Part shown: in pieces, positions 53,339-62,189 of the stretch
How the letters are laid out: each line of letters begins with the position of its first letter
How positions within the stretch are numbered: position 1 is the stretch's first letter
Source: Salinicoccus kekensis
Lineage (GTDB): Bacteria; Bacillota; Bacilli; Staphylococcales; Salinicoccaceae
NCBI RefSeq assembly: GCF_900220995.1
Contig: NZ_OBQF01000006.1
Coordinates: 154,680-218,679 of the forward strand
Reading direction: 5' to 3'
Length of the DNA stretch: 64,000 bases
Translations under genes and position numbers: made by a program
The notes under the pieces: model-generated
What the model saw: the letters and a program-made list of their open reading frames with translations, nothing else
The model's database searches: none
Told to the model about the DNA's origin: nothing

Positions 53339-54748
53339 TTACAACCGGTTGACTTCCAACTCTCCGTACTTCTTTTTAAGCGGACCGGTTTCCTCCCATG
53401 CTTTCGCAAGTTGGAGCAGCTTTTTTTCGGAAAGGTGCGGCCCCATGAACTGCATGCCGGCAGGGAGGCCTTTTTTATCCATACCCATCGGGACGGATAA
53501 GGCCGGAATGCCTGCCAGATTGGCGGGCACTGTGAACGGTGTGCATTTCTGCACGACTTCCAGGCTTTGTGCGCCCGGCTTGCTGCTGATCTTTGGCGCC
53601 GTCATCGGCGCTGTCGGACCGAGCAGCACATCCACTTCAGTGAATGCCTTCTGCAAGCCCTCCACAAGCTTCCTTCTCGCCTGCTGGGCTTTTTCATATT
53701 GTGCCGTACTCGACAGGAGTCCGGTGGATAAGAGGACGCGGACATCTTTTGGATAAGCTTCAGGATATTTCTTCATCCCCTCATAGTTGTATGCAGCCGC
53801 TTCACCGGCAGTCGTGACGAACCCGGCAAACGGCGCCAGGGACAGTTCCGGTATCTCCATCTCCCGCACTTCCGCATCCATCTCTTCAAGTATGGCGACC
53901 GCCGACTTGAAAAGCTTTTCGACGGACTTATCCAGCCCCTGGATGTAGTAATCCGGAATGCCGATTTTCATACCCCGTATATCCGCATCCAGCCCTTCCA
54001 TGTAATTTTGAAGTGAAGTTCTCAGGCTCGCCGGATCATCGGGATCGAAGCCCGCCATATGCTCCAGCATGATGGCAAGATCCGGCACCGACCGGGCGAT
54101 GGGACCGGCGGTGTCTAGCGACCAGGCTGGCGGGAATATGCCATGTGTGCTGACGAGCCCATATGTCGGTTTCAAACCATAAACACCCGTGAAAGCGGCG
54201 GGGACGCGGTTGGATCCAAATGTATCCGTACCGGTCACCACCGCGGCCATGCCTGATGCGAGGGCGGCGACACTGCCGCTGCTCGAGCCGCCGGGGATAT
54301 TCTTTTTATTCCAAGGGTTGCGCGGGGCCCCGAAATCCTGATTATGCCCGGCAAGCCCGGCACCGAACGGCTGCATATTGAGTTTCCCCAGCATGACGGC
54401 ACCACCTGCTGAAAGCTTGTCGACCACGGTCGCATTGATGTCCGGGGTGAAGTCACCGAGCAGTTTCGATCCCGCCGTCGTCCTGATGCCTTTCGTTTTA
54501 TAGTTATCCTTGATGCCGATGGGTATGCCGTGGAGCGGCCCTTTATATATACCTGCCATGATTTCTTTTTCTGCTGCCGCAGCCTGCTCACGGGCAGCGC
54601 TCTCCAGAGGGCTCAAATAGGCATTGATTTCAGGGTTCAGACGATTGATGCGGCCGATCATGTGCTCAGTCAGTTCAACGGGGGAGAGCTCTTTATTCTC
54701 TATCATCCGGGCAAGCCTGAAGGCATCCGTAAATGCTAAATCAGTCAT
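53339..54748 (-). CDS. Amidase-signature enzyme, copy 1
   Basis: Ser-cis-Ser-Lys amidase of 469 residues. The Lys is in GIKDNYKTKG, the cis-Ser in GGSSSGSVAALASGM and the nucleophile Ser in GTDTFGSNRVPA (family usually has DTGGS; here Phe replaces a Gly). KPTYGLVSTHG is the conserved follow-up. Substrate unknown; it resembles amidase-like GatA paralogues. ATG at 54748 is about nine bases from AGGGGTG. It overlaps the 63-codon small gene by eight bases. The pair is repeated directly upstream (copy 2). Confidence 0.85.
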   Translation of the reverse strand: MTDLAFTDAFRLARMIENKELSPVELTEHMIGRINRLNPEINAYLSPLESAAREQAAAAEKEIMAGIYKGPLHGIPIGIKDNYKTKGIRTTAGSKLLGDFTPDINATVVDKLSAGGAVMLGKLNMQPFGAGLAGHNQDFGAPRNPWNKKNIPGGSSSGSVAALASGMAAVVTGTDTFGSNRVPAAFTGVYGLKPTYGLVSTHGIFPPAWSLDTAGPIARSVPDLAIMLEHMAGFDPDDPASLRTSLQNYMEGLDADIRGMKIGIPDYYIQGLDKSVEKLFKSAVAILEEMDAEVREMEIPELSLAPFAGFVTTAGEAAAYNYEGMKKYPEAYPKDVRVLLSTGLLSSTAQYEKAQQARRKLVEGLQKAFTEVDVLLGPTAPMTAPKISSKPGAQSLEVVQKCTPFTVPANLAGIPALSVPMGMDKKGLPAGMQFMGPHLSEKKLLQLAKAWEETGPLKKKYGELEVNRL

Positions 54749-54932
54749 GTTTGAACACCCCTTTGTCGATGGTCGTAAGAGGAGTCTTCTCATTGATGTC
54801 GGGGAAATTTTCAAGTGGTTTTTCCATCTGCTTCACTGCGAGGAGCATCCCTTTGATATAGGGGACGTCCGACCTCTTCACTTTTACACCATGCAGTTTG
54901 AGGCCGCTTTTTACGAACTTTTTCACGGGCAT
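54741..54932 (-). CDS. Small protein cognate to amidase 1 (63 residues)
   Basis: Unrecognised 63-residue protein, charged, with no signal peptide. The N-terminal helix-like part (about 4-37) is followed by a less structured ENFPDINEKTPLTT stretch. Against the small protein upstream of amidase 2 it aligns without gaps with about 23 identical residues of 63, including KKF, D-PY-K, FPD and DKG. It ends inside the amidase start (eight-base overlap). By position and size it recalls GatC or AtzG-type small partners of amidases, but I have no clear sequence match, so this is inference. Confidence 0.7.
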   Translation of the reverse strand: MPVKKFVKSGLKLHGVKVKRSDVPYIKGMLLAVKQMEKPLENFPDINEKTPLTTIDKGVFKHD

Positions 54933-55055
54933 GTCATGCCTCTCCTTTCATCACTCTTTTTTAGTCGACGTGTAAGGCTTGTGTCCATTTTACTGCATTC
55001 AATCTGCATATACCCTGGGCTTTAGGGAGAAAACGCCGCTCAGATGAAAATGCAT

Positions 55056-55086
55056 GAAAAAAAGCCCACGGCCGATGGCCGTGAGC
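55056..55086 (-). terminator. Rho-independent terminator of amidase 2
   Basis: GCTCACGGCC-ATC-GGCCGTGGGC stem, followed on the minus strand by seven T. Confidence 0.75.
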
Positions 55087-55097
55087 TTAAAGACTTT

Positions 55098-56516
55098 CTA
55101 TTCATCCGGTATATGGCTGCCTTCTATCTCTGCATATCCGACACTGATCGGATTTGTGTTCTCCCAGGCGCTGCCCACCTGCATCAGCTTCTCTTCGGAT
55201 AAGTGGCTGCCTATGAACTGCATGCCGGCAGGCATTCCGTCTGAAGAGAGACCCATCGGCACCGCAAGGCTCGGTACACCGGTCAGGTTGGCCGGCACGG
55301 TGAACGGCAGGCCGCGCTGGATCACCTGCAGGTTCTGTTTTGTCTCGTCTTTTGCGATCTCCGGCGTGGTGATCGGCAGGGTCGGACCAAGCAGGACATC
55401 CACTTCCTCGAAGGCTCTCTGGAATGCATCAGCAAGCTTCCGCCTTGCCTGCTGTGCCTTAAGATATTGCGAGGTGCTGGAAACTGTGCCTGCAGAAAGC
55501 AGGACGCGCACATCCTGAGGGTACTGCCCGGCATCTTCCTGCATCATGCTGTAATTATAGGCAGCAGCCTCTCCTGTTGCGGTCACCTGGCCCGCAAATG
55601 ATGACATTGAAAGCTCGGGGATATCGATTTCCCTGACTTCAGCACCGAGATCTTCAAGCGTCTTCCTCGCTTTCCCGAAGAGCGTCTCTATATCCGGCGC
55701 AAGCCCTTCAAGGTAATAACGCGGCACGCCTATCTTCAGCCCCTTTATATCTTTATTCAGGGTTTTGGTATAATCCGGAATGTCTATATTCAGGCTCTGC
55801 GGATCTTTAGGATCGAATCCTGCCATGACGTTCAACATCAATGCGATATCCGAAACGGACCTTGCGAACGGCCCGGACGTATCAAGGGACCATGCCGTCG
55901 GCAGCAGGCCGTGTGTGCTCACAAGCCCGTGCGTCGGCTTCAATCCGTACACCCCGGACATGGCGGCAGGAATCCTGTTGGACCCCCACGTGTCCGTGCC
56001 CGTCGTCAGTACCGCGAGGCCGGATGCCAGGGCCGTGGCACTTCCGCTGCTTGAACCGCCCGGTAAATGATTCGTGTTCCATGGATTCGGGCTCACGCCG
56101 TAGTCCAGATTGTTGCCTGATGACCCGGCGCCGAGCGGATTCATATTCAACTTGCCGAGGTTGATGCCGCCCGCTTCCTCGAGATTATTCACCGTCGTCG
56201 CATTCACATCCGGTGTGTATTCATCAAATATCTTCGCTCCGCCTGTAGTGCGGATGCCCTTTGTCTTATAGTTATCCTTGATGCCTATCGGGATGCCGTG
56301 CAGCGGTCCTTTATAGCGGCCGTTCATGATTTCCTCTTCTGCACTCCTCGCCTGTTCAAGCGCGTTTGTTTCCAGAGTGGTGAGGTAGGCATTCAATTTC
56401 GGATTCAATTTATCTATGCGATGGAGGAAACGCTCCGTCAATTCGACCGGAGACACTTCTTTCTTCTCGATCATGGGAGCAAGCTCCGATGCCTTCATGA
56501 ATTCAAGATCAGTCAT
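55098..56516 (-). CDS. Amidase-signature enzyme, copy 2
   Basis: Amidase of 472 residues, paralogue of copy 1. The Lys is in GIKDNYKTKG, the cis-Ser in GGSSSGSATALASGL, and the nucleophile in GTDTWGSNRIPA (Trp at the place of a usual Gly). The block around the catalytic Lys is identical to copy 1 over more than 20 residues. It follows its own 63-codon gene with the same eight-base overlap. GGGGGAG precedes the ATG. Its terminator separates it from the small protein of copy 1, so the two cassettes are separate transcription units. Substrate unknown. Confidence 0.85.
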   Translation of the reverse strand: MTDLEFMKASELAPMIEKKEVSPVELTERFLHRIDKLNPKLNAYLTTLETNALEQARSAEEEIMNGRYKGPLHGIPIGIKDNYKTKGIRTTGGAKIFDEYTPDVNATTVNNLEEAGGINLGKLNMNPLGAGSSGNNLDYGVSPNPWNTNHLPGGSSSGSATALASGLAVLTTGTDTWGSNRIPAAMSGVYGLKPTHGLVSTHGLLPTAWSLDTSGPFARSVSDIALMLNVMAGFDPKDPQSLNIDIPDYTKTLNKDIKGLKIGVPRYYLEGLAPDIETLFGKARKTLEDLGAEVREIDIPELSMSSFAGQVTATGEAAAYNYSMMQEDAGQYPQDVRVLLSAGTVSSTSQYLKAQQARRKLADAFQRAFEEVDVLLGPTLPITTPEIAKDETKQNLQVIQRGLPFTVPANLTGVPSLAVPMGLSSDGMPAGMQFIGSHLSEEKLMQVGSAWENTNPISVGYAEIEGSHIPDE

Positions 56517-56700
56517 TGAGTATCTCCCCCTTATCCTGGATGGTGAACGGTAATTGCTCCTTCAGGTCCGGAAAAGCTTCAAGCTCAGTTTCCGACGCTT
56601 CGATGCTGGAAAGCACTTCTTTTACATAGGGTAAATCTTCTTTGTCGATGGAAATGTCGTACATATCCAGCTCTTTATCAATAAACTTCTTCAGTCTCAT
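56509..56700 (-). CDS. Small protein cognate to amidase 2 (63 residues)
   Basis: Unrecognised acidic 63-residue protein, the paralogue of the one before amidase 1. MRLKKFIDKELDMYDISIDK opens it, then DLPYVKEVLSSIEASE, then FPDLKEQLPFTIQDKGEI. Predicted as two helices with an extended C-terminal arm. ATG at 56700 follows AAGGAGG; an in-frame extension to 56748 lacks a site. The stop overlaps the amidase start by eight bases, as in the other copy, implying coupled synthesis of a two-subunit complex (inference). Confidence 0.72.
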   Translation of the reverse strand: MRLKKFIDKELDMYDISIDKEDLPYVKEVLSSIEASETELEAFPDLKEQLPFTIQDKGEILND

Positions 56701-56863
56701 CTTCAGTATCCTCCTTTTAGAATTTACAATTGGACTGATACATATCATCTTTGATGACTGTCGGATGAGAAATCCTGATGAATTTTCTGTAATTTATATA
56801 TCTATTTTGCATGTAAATTTCGTATTCCCATTTTCAGTAATATAAAACATTTTTTCCTCCTGT

Positions 56864-56889
56864 GTTTAGGAATAATACATGATGGGAAA
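56864..56889 (+). promoter_or_regulatory. Sigma-B-type promoter
   Basis: GTTTAG, 14 bases, then GGGAAA, fitting GTTTAA-N12-15-GGGWAW with one mismatch. It lies 36 bp before the downstream ATG and mirrors the promoter at 6585. Confidence 0.65.
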
Positions 56890-56925
56890 CAGAATAATGA
56901 AATCATGGCGACAAGGAGGGAGATC

Positions 56926-57165
56926 ATGTCCAAACCTGGATTGAACACTTTGAAGCCTGGTCAGAACTACAAGGCACAGGAGCTTGACAGCTTCGTTACA
57001 TCAACCGATGCTGTGCTCTTGTCGACAAATGAAAGTCACCTTTTCTCGGATCCCGAACAGGAATTCAAAGTGACACATGAATTCAAAGGGTTTTTTGAAC
57101 ACTCTTCGGAAGACGGCGAAAAGTATTATAGAGAGAAAAAGGCATATGTTGTAGAAAAGGCATAA
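56926..57165 (+). CDS. Small unknown protein, putative stress gene
   Basis: Soluble 79-residue protein with no signal or membrane segment. The N-terminus is KPGLNTLKPGQNYKAQELD, the centre is ESHLFSDPEQEF, and the C-terminus is rich in E and K with aromatic residues (FFEHSSEDGEKYYREKKAYV). No family recognised. ATG at 56926 follows AAGGAGG. The sigma-B-type promoter upstream suggests induction by general stress. A terminator and then the 51-bp array follow. Confidence 0.7.
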   Translation: MSKPGLNTLKPGQNYKAQELDSFVTSTDAVLLSTNESHLFSDPEQEFKVTHEFKGFFEHSSEDGEKYYREKKAYVVEKA

Positions 57166-57170
57166 AGAAA

Positions 57171-57202
57171 GAGGCATGAATTAGGGTTCATGCCTCTTTT
57201 TG
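57171..57202 (+). terminator. Rho-independent terminator
   Basis: GAGGCATGAA with exact complement and a six-base loop, then five T. It lies left of the 51-bp array. Confidence 0.85.
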
Positions 57203-57231
57203 ATGTGGAGATGATGTAGATAAGGTCCAGC

Positions 57232-57422
57232 CTGCTCATTCAGCCCTGATTTCCACGGCGAATAAGCAGATTTTCTTTACGCCTGCTCATTCACCATTAA
57301 TTTTCATAACGAGTAAGCAGATTTTCTTGATTGCTGCTCATTCATCATTAATTTTCATGACGAGTAAGCAGATTTCCTTCGCCCCTGCTCATTCGGCATC
57401 GATTTCCACGGCGAATAAGCAG
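57232..57422. repeat. Array of four interrupted palindromes, exact 51-bp period
   Basis: Each unit has left arm CTGCTCATTC (start 57232, 57283, 57334, 57385) and right arm GAATAAGCAG or GAGTAAGCAG (end 57269, 57320, 57371, 57422), spanning 38 bp with an 18-bp centre and 13-bp spacer (ATTTYCTTN6-like). Arms pair with one mismatch, or a mismatch plus a G-T pair. Units 1 and 4 share a TTTCCACGGC centre, and units 2 and 3 share ATTAATTTTCAT. The array lies between two terminators in a convergent gap and fills most of its 317 bp. Confidence 0.9.
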
Positions 57423-57439
57423 ACTGCCTTCACTCCAAA

Positions 57440-57466
57440 TAAAAACCGGGACGAATGTCCCGGTTC
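57440..57466 (-). terminator. Rho-independent terminator of glmM
   Basis: AACCGGGAC with exact complement, then TTTTTATTT on the minus strand. It lies right of the 51-bp array. Confidence 0.8.
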
Positions 57467-57482
57467 TTCATGCTCAATCAGT

Positions 57483-58835
57483 TTATTTCTCCAGACCCAT
57501 TTCAGCCTCTACGACTTCTGCTATATTTGAACTGTAGCGATCTGCGAGCTCGACGGTCTCCGCTTCCACCATGACGCGCACAAGCGGCTCGGTGCCGGAT
57601 GCACGGACGAGGATGCGGCCATTGCCGTTCATCTCTTTTTCCACCGCCTCGATTTTTGCAGCGACCGTTTCGTTGTTTACGACATTGTGTTTGTCCTTGA
57701 CCCTTACATTGACCAGTCTCTGAGGGAATGTTTCGACCTGGCCGGCAAGTTCGCTCAAAGGCTTACCTGTCTTTTTGATAATTGCAGCCAGATGCACGCC
57801 GGACAACAGACCGTCTCCGGTCGTATTGTAGTCCATCATGATGATATGTCCAGACTGTTCTCCGCCCAGGCTGTAGCCGTGTTTCCTCATCTCTTCGACG
57901 ACATAGCGGTCTCCCACTTTAGTCTTGTCACTTCTCAGGCCGTGTGCTTCCAGGGCTTTATAAAAGCCGAGATTACTCATGACGGTCGAAACGACCATGT
58001 CATCTTTCAATTTGCCGTCTTCTTTCAGATGCTGTGCCAGGATGAACATGATTTTATCGCCATCTACGATATCGCCATTCTCATCCACCGCAATCAGGCG
58101 GTCGCCGTCGCCGTCGAATGCAAGGCCGAAATCACATTCTTTTTCCTTCACAAGTTCAACCAGTTTCTCAGGATGGGTGGAGCCGACACCGTCATTTATA
58201 TTCGTGCCGTCCGGATTGGTCCCCACCGTGACCGTCTCCGCCTCGAGATCCCCGAATAAGTATGGTGCCAGGGAATGCGTTGAACCATGTGCGCCGTCCA
58301 GCCCGATTTTCAGACCTTCAAGATCCACATCGATAGTTGACTTGAGATAACCGATATACTTCTGGCTGCCTTCGAAATAATCCGATTTGCTGCCGATTTC
58401 GGTGCCTGTCGGTCTTGGAAGATCATCCATCTCCCGATCCAGCAGTTCTTCAATTTTTTGTTCTTCAGCGTCACTCAGCTTGAAGCCATCGGAGGCAAAA
58501 AACTTGATGCCGTTATCTGCCACCGGGTTATGTGAGGCTGAAATCATGACTCCGGCATCTGCTTCAATTTCACGAGCAAGATATGCCACCCCTGGTGTTG
58601 AAATCACACCAAGACGCATCACTTCCGCCCCTATTGACAGGAGTCCCGCAACGAGTGCCGACTCGAGCATCTCACCCGAAATCCGGGTGTCCCTGCCCAC
58701 TAAAAATGTCGGCTTTGTATTGTTCTCCCCTGCTAAAACATATCCGCCAACACGTCCCAATTTAAATGCCAGTTCCGGTGTTAACTCTTTATTTGCTACG
58801 CCTCTGACGCCGTCAGTACCAAAATATTTACCCAT
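57483..58835 (-). CDS. glmM: Phosphoglucosamine mutase GlmM
   Basis: Converts glucosamine-6-phosphate to glucosamine-1-phosphate; 450 residues. The catalytic phospho-Ser is in [16 protein letters not shown], the Mg site in [15 protein letters not shown], and the sugar-binding loop in GGEQSGHII. The C-terminal phosphate loop is [15 protein letters not shown]. It is the last gene of the cdaA-cdaR-glmM operon, a conserved grouping in Firmicutes linking c-di-AMP to wall precursor supply. The start has AAAGGAG and lies 11 bp after cdaR. GlmM inhibits CdaA directly in some species. Confidence 0.95.
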   Translation of the reverse strand: MGKYFGTDGVRGVANKELTPELAFKLGRVGGYVLAGENNTKPTFLVGRDTRISGEMLESALVAGLLSIGAEVMRLGVISTPGVAYLAREIEADAGVMISASHNPVADNGIKFFASDGFKLSDAEEQKIEELLDREMDDLPRPTGTEIGSKSDYFEGSQKYIGYLKSTIDVDLEGLKIGLDGAHGSTHSLAPYLFGDLEAETVTVGTNPDGTNINDGVGSTHPEKLVELVKEKECDFGLAFDGDGDRLIAVDENGDIVDGDKIMFILAQHLKEDGKLKDDMVVSTVMSNLGFYKALEAHGLRSDKTKVGDRYVVEEMRKHGYSLGGEQSGHIIMMDYNTTGDGLLSGVHLAAIIKKTGKPLSELAGQVETFPQRLVNVRVKDKHNVVNNETVAAKIEAVEKEMNGNGRILVRASGTEPLVRVMVEAETVELADRYSSNIAEVVEAEMGLEK

Positions 58836-58846
58836 GAGTTTCTCCT

Positions 58847-59791
58847 TTAGTCATTTTCTTCTATCGTGAGTTCCGCTTCTAAAACAGCCGGCTCAGTTTT
58901 TGTAATGCCTTCCGGCAGATCCAGTTCAACATCCCTTGTCACTGAGCTGTCCAGGCCGTCCACGTCGATTTCGACACTGGCCGACTCGATGGTATCCAAA
59001 ACTTCCTGACTTCCAAACACTTCGATGGTCTCGTGATTGAGCTCCACATTCACAAGCTGATGATTACTGTCGACCATGCCCGTCACTTCATAATTGACAG
59101 GCACTGTCTTGCTTACTTCATTCACATTGATTTCAACCCTTACATTGGATGGTTCCGTCCGCACATCCAGTCGGTTGAACTGGAAATCGAATACACCGAC
59201 TTCCGCTTCTTCGACACGGTCTTCTGTAATACGCGAATTATCGCTTAATGCCGCACGCACATACTGTATCCGGTTGATTTCGTTTTCCCCGCCGTAAATG
59301 GTCACCGTCTCCGGCTCCACCGAAACGGATTCCAGCTGATGCGCCGGGCCGAAACGACTCTCATCGACTTCAGCCTGCACCGTGAATGTCTGTGAAACCA
59401 ATTCCTGGATACTCACGACCGCAGTTTCAGGAACGACTTCGGCCGTGACATTCTCGGGCAGCTCATCAATCGTGAAATGCACTTCATGTTCCCCGGTCCC
59501 CCTCTCCCGCAAATCGAGCAGGACGTTGAAATCCCTTGTCGTCTGCAGTCTGACTATATTTGAGGTGTTACCGGACAACTGTACGTTCACCTGACTCGGT
59601 ACTCCGCTCACGTAGTATTCATCTTCATCGTAAAGCACTTCCACAGGCATGCCCTGAAGTACTTCAGTTTCATCATCGTCGCCATTTTCATTGAACAGGT
59701 TCAGGTTTTCAAAGACATCATTCACCGAAAGAAACATGAATAATGCCAAAGCCAATGCAACAAACCTCAATCCCCATTTACTTTCGAGCAA
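58847..59791 (-). CDS. cdaR: CdaR (YbbR-domain) regulator of diadenylate cyclase
   Basis: Membrane-anchored extracellular regulator of 314 residues. One N-terminal TM (about 6-22) is followed by three to four YbbR beta domains, seen as repeats such as [28 protein letters not shown] and [13 protein letters not shown]. CdaR binds and controls CdaA. TTG start at 59791 lies eight bases from GGAGG and overlaps the cdaA stop by 14 bp. Four repeated YbbR modules are usual. Confidence 0.9.
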   Translation of the reverse strand: MLESKWGLRFVALALALFMFLSVNDVFENLNLFNENGDDDETEVLQGMPVEVLYDEDEYYVSGVPSQVNVQLSGNTSNIVRLQTTRDFNVLLDLRERGTGEHEVHFTIDELPENVTAEVVPETAVVSIQELVSQTFTVQAEVDESRFGPAHQLESVSVEPETVTIYGGENEINRIQYVRAALSDNSRITEDRVEEAEVGVFDFQFNRLDVRTEPSNVRVEINVNEVSKTVPVNYEVTGMVDSNHQLVNVELNHETIEVFGSQEVLDTIESASVEIDVDGLDSSVTRDVELDLPEGITKTEPAVLEAELTIEEND

Positions 59792-60599
59792 ACATGCCGC
59801 CTCCTTCCTTCACACCGGGCAGGATACTCCAGTGCTTTTTCAGCAGCTCATCGAGTTCTTCAAGAGTGATTTCCTTATCCAGCTTGCCGCCGTATGTAAC
59901 GGAGATGCTGCCTGTTTCCTCGGAAACCACCACGGTGAATGCATCCGTCACTTCCGAAATCCCGACTGCCGCCCTATGTCTCGTACCAAGGCTTTTCGCA
60001 ATCTTGCTGCTGTCCGAAAGCGGCAGGTAGCTTGCTGCGGAGTTGATCTTATCACCCGAGACGATCATCGCTCCATCATGCAGCGGGGTGTTCGGTATGA
60101 AGATGTTGATCAGCAGTTCCGCTGAAATTTTAGCATCGATCGGTATCCCGGTTTCCGTATACTCCTTCAGGCCGGTCCCTTTTTCAAAGACGATCAACGC
60201 ACCGATCCGCCGCTTTGCCATATACCTGATTGATTTGATGATCGCTTCCCTCAACGCCTCATAATCGGCCCCGGCGGTATTATTGCTGCCTTTGAATAAA
60301 CTACCCCGTCCGAGCTGTTCAAGTGCCCGCCGCAGTTCCGGCTGGAATATGACGATGATCGCCAGAAAACCCCATTCCAGAACGGTGTCGAACAACTCCG
60401 TCGTCGTGGTCAGATCAAGGAAATTACTGACCGCCCTTCCAATCAGTATAAGGAAGATACCCTTGATCAGCTGGATCGCTTTCGTCCCTCTCATGACTCT
60501 GATAAGCAGATAAAAAACATACCATACGATGATCAGATCTATTACACTTGTGATGACAGCGGCGGTCGTTATATTTTCAAAAATGTTGGTGTTCTGCAT
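59778..60599 (-). CDS. cdaA: Diadenylate cyclase CdaA (DacA)
   Basis: Membrane enzyme of 273 residues that joins two ATP into c-di-AMP. Three TM helices (about 13-33, 40-60, 72-88) precede the DAC domain with DGA (175-177) and RHR (207-209) motifs, the catalytic and ATP-binding signatures. First gene of cdaA-cdaR-glmM. c-di-AMP controls potassium and osmolyte uptake and cell wall strength, which suits a halotolerant cell. Start ATG at 60599 has a GGTGA-type site. Confidence 0.95.
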   Translation of the reverse strand: MQNTNIFENITTAAVITSVIDLIIVWYVFYLLIRVMRGTKAIQLIKGIFLILIGRAVSNFLDLTTTTELFDTVLEWGFLAIIVIFQPELRRALEQLGRGSLFKGSNNTAGADYEALREAIIKSIRYMAKRRIGALIVFEKGTGLKEYTETGIPIDAKISAELLINIFIPNTPLHDGAMIVSGDKINSAASYLPLSDSSKIAKSLGTRHRAAVGISEVTDAFTVVVSEETGSISVTYGGKLDKEITLEELDELLKKHWSILPGVKEGGGMFARK

Positions 60600-60621
60600 T
60601 CACCCGGTCCTTTCTGATGAA

Positions 60622-61569
60622 TTATAACGTCCCAATCTTATCCTTCAGCTCATTATATATATCCAGCATTAAAGGATCGTCCTTCAATTCATCCGTATTC
60701 TTAGGATAACTCTTAAAATATTCAACACATTCCCTGATCCGGCCTTTTTTGTACAAATTATAGCATTTGAGGAGGATCAGCTCTTCAGTTTCCGACTGGT
60801 CGACCAGCCGCTCGAGCATTTCGAAATCATTTTCGAAAGCCGCCACCTTTGCAGAAAGTACACCCAGTTCTTTTTCTTTATAATGAACCTGCATCCTGCG
60901 TTCCAGATCAACATATTTATCTATCAGGCGACGGCATGTAAAATACTGTTCTTTCCTATAATAACATTCTATGATTTCAAATAAAATTTTCAGTTTGCCA
61001 AGGTTCAGCTCATTCATCGGATATATCATCGCGTAAGTGTCTTCCAGCAGGTCAAGCACTTCTGTGACTTCCCCACGCTCCACCAAGTAGGCCGTCTTGA
61101 TCAATAAAGCATCTATGTAAAATTGATTGATGACATTATTGGACAACTTTGACAGTGACTGATCCGCCTGCCGGATCATCTGGAGAGCGTCCCCTTCATG
61201 CCTGTAATATTTGGCATACAATAGATGGAGCCTGCCGCAATCGGCACTCGAAATTTCATCCGCTTTCTCATATTCTTTGTTCATCAGTTCAGGTATGGTC
61301 GAGAAATCATTATGTTCCACTTTATATTCATGAAAGACGATTTCGCGGAACACTTCCACATCATTATACCGGAAGTTTGACGTCTCAGACATCAGATCGT
61401 TCAGGGAACAGTTCAAGCGTTCACTGAGTTTTATCAGCACATTCGTGGAAGGCTGGACGCTGCCCTTCTCAATGAGACTTAAATAAGTCCGGGAAATGAT
61501 CCCGTCAGCAAGCTCTTCCTGTGTGAGATTATTCCTGTGCCTCGTTTCCTTGATTCTTTGACCAATCAT
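60622..61569 (-). CDS. XRE/RRNPP-type regulator with C-terminal TPR
   Basis: Regulator of 315 residues. The N-terminal HTH_3 domain is RIKETRHRNNLTQEELADGI through STNVLIKLSERL; residues about 70-315 form a helical, TPR-like domain (for example RLHLLYAKYYRHEGDALQMI and AYLVERGEVTEVLDLLED). The layout is that of RRNPP (Rgg, PlcR, PrgX) regulators, which bind short peptides, but no signal-peptide gene is seen nearby. ATG at 61569 follows AAAGGGG. It sits 22 bp upstream of cdaA on the same strand, so may share its transcript. Confidence 0.82.
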   Translation of the reverse strand: MIGQRIKETRHRNNLTQEELADGIISRTYLSLIEKGSVQPSTNVLIKLSERLNCSLNDLMSETSNFRYNDVEVFREIVFHEYKVEHNDFSTIPELMNKEYEKADEISSADCGRLHLLYAKYYRHEGDALQMIRQADQSLSKLSNNVINQFYIDALLIKTAYLVERGEVTEVLDLLEDTYAMIYPMNELNLGKLKILFEIIECYYRKEQYFTCRRLIDKYVDLERRMQVHYKEKELGVLSAKVAAFENDFEMLERLVDQSETEELILLKCYNLYKKGRIRECVEYFKSYPKNTDELKDDPLMLDIYNELKDKIGTL

Positions 61570-61681
61570 CTATGGTGCCCCTTTCCTGCGCTTATGAATA
61601 ATACACCCATCCTGTTAGATTTATTTGACAACTTATTTACTCTTAATCATACTATAAATATATATATAAGGGGTGTTTCAA

Positions 61682-62134
61682 ATGAAAAAATTGTTAGTCA
61701 TCAATAATCTGGCGCAATTGAAAAGTGTCAGCGATCCTTTTAGAATCGAACTGCTCACACTCCTGAGTGAAAAGCCGAAAACGGGGCAGATGCTTGCTGA
61801 TGAAATAGGCATTCCCAGGGCTAAAATTCATTATCATTTGAATGAATTACTCAAAAATGAAATCATTCATGTCGTGAAGACTGAAGAGAAGAACAGCATC
61901 GTCCAGAAATTTTATGAACCTGTGGCTGAAAAGGTCGTACCGGACATCAGCCTGCTGCGATACAAGCAGGAAAAGAAGAAGGATCATTTGTCCTACCACT
62001 TGAGAATCAAAGATAAGGAATTGAACCAGTTCAAGAAAAACCTTAAAAATCTGGTCAAAGAACACTCCACCAAAAAAAACAGCGATAAAACCAGCGAGTA
62101 TAAAATTCAGATATTACCATTTGAAGAAGAATAA
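61682..62134 (+). CDS. ArsR-type winged-helix regulator
   Basis: DNA-binding protein of 150 residues. The winged helix covers about 5-80: DPFRIELLTLLSEKPKTGQM, then GIPRAKIHYHLNELLKNEII, then wing VVKTEEKNSIVQKFYEPVAE. The C-terminal tail (about 95-150) is basic and charged. No metal-binding Cys-rich site is seen, so it is not a classical metal sensor. ATG at 61682 is chosen over the GTG at 61673 because AAGGGGTG spans that GTG. A TTGACA-type -35 lies upstream. Confidence 0.75.
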   Translation: MKKLLVINNLAQLKSVSDPFRIELLTLLSEKPKTGQMLADEIGIPRAKIHYHLNELLKNEIIHVVKTEEKNSIVQKFYEPVAEKVVPDISLLRYKQEKKKDHLSYHLRIKDKELNQFKKNLKNLVKEHSTKKNSDKTSEYKIQILPFEEE

Positions 62135-62170
62135 AAAACGTGGTCCCCTTTATGGATGTCCACGTTTTTT
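62133..62170. terminator. Bidirectional rho-independent terminator
   Basis: AAAAAACGTGG with exact complement, T runs on both sides, between the convergent ArsR-type and arginase genes. Confidence 0.8.
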
Positions 62171-62189
62171 ATGTCTCCCCCGGCATCGC

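Noticed and set aside
57232..57422. In-frame 17-residue peptide repeats (51 is a multiple of three)
   Set aside because: The open frames here have no ribosome site and poor composition, and the sister array has a 52-bp period, which cannot stay in frame.
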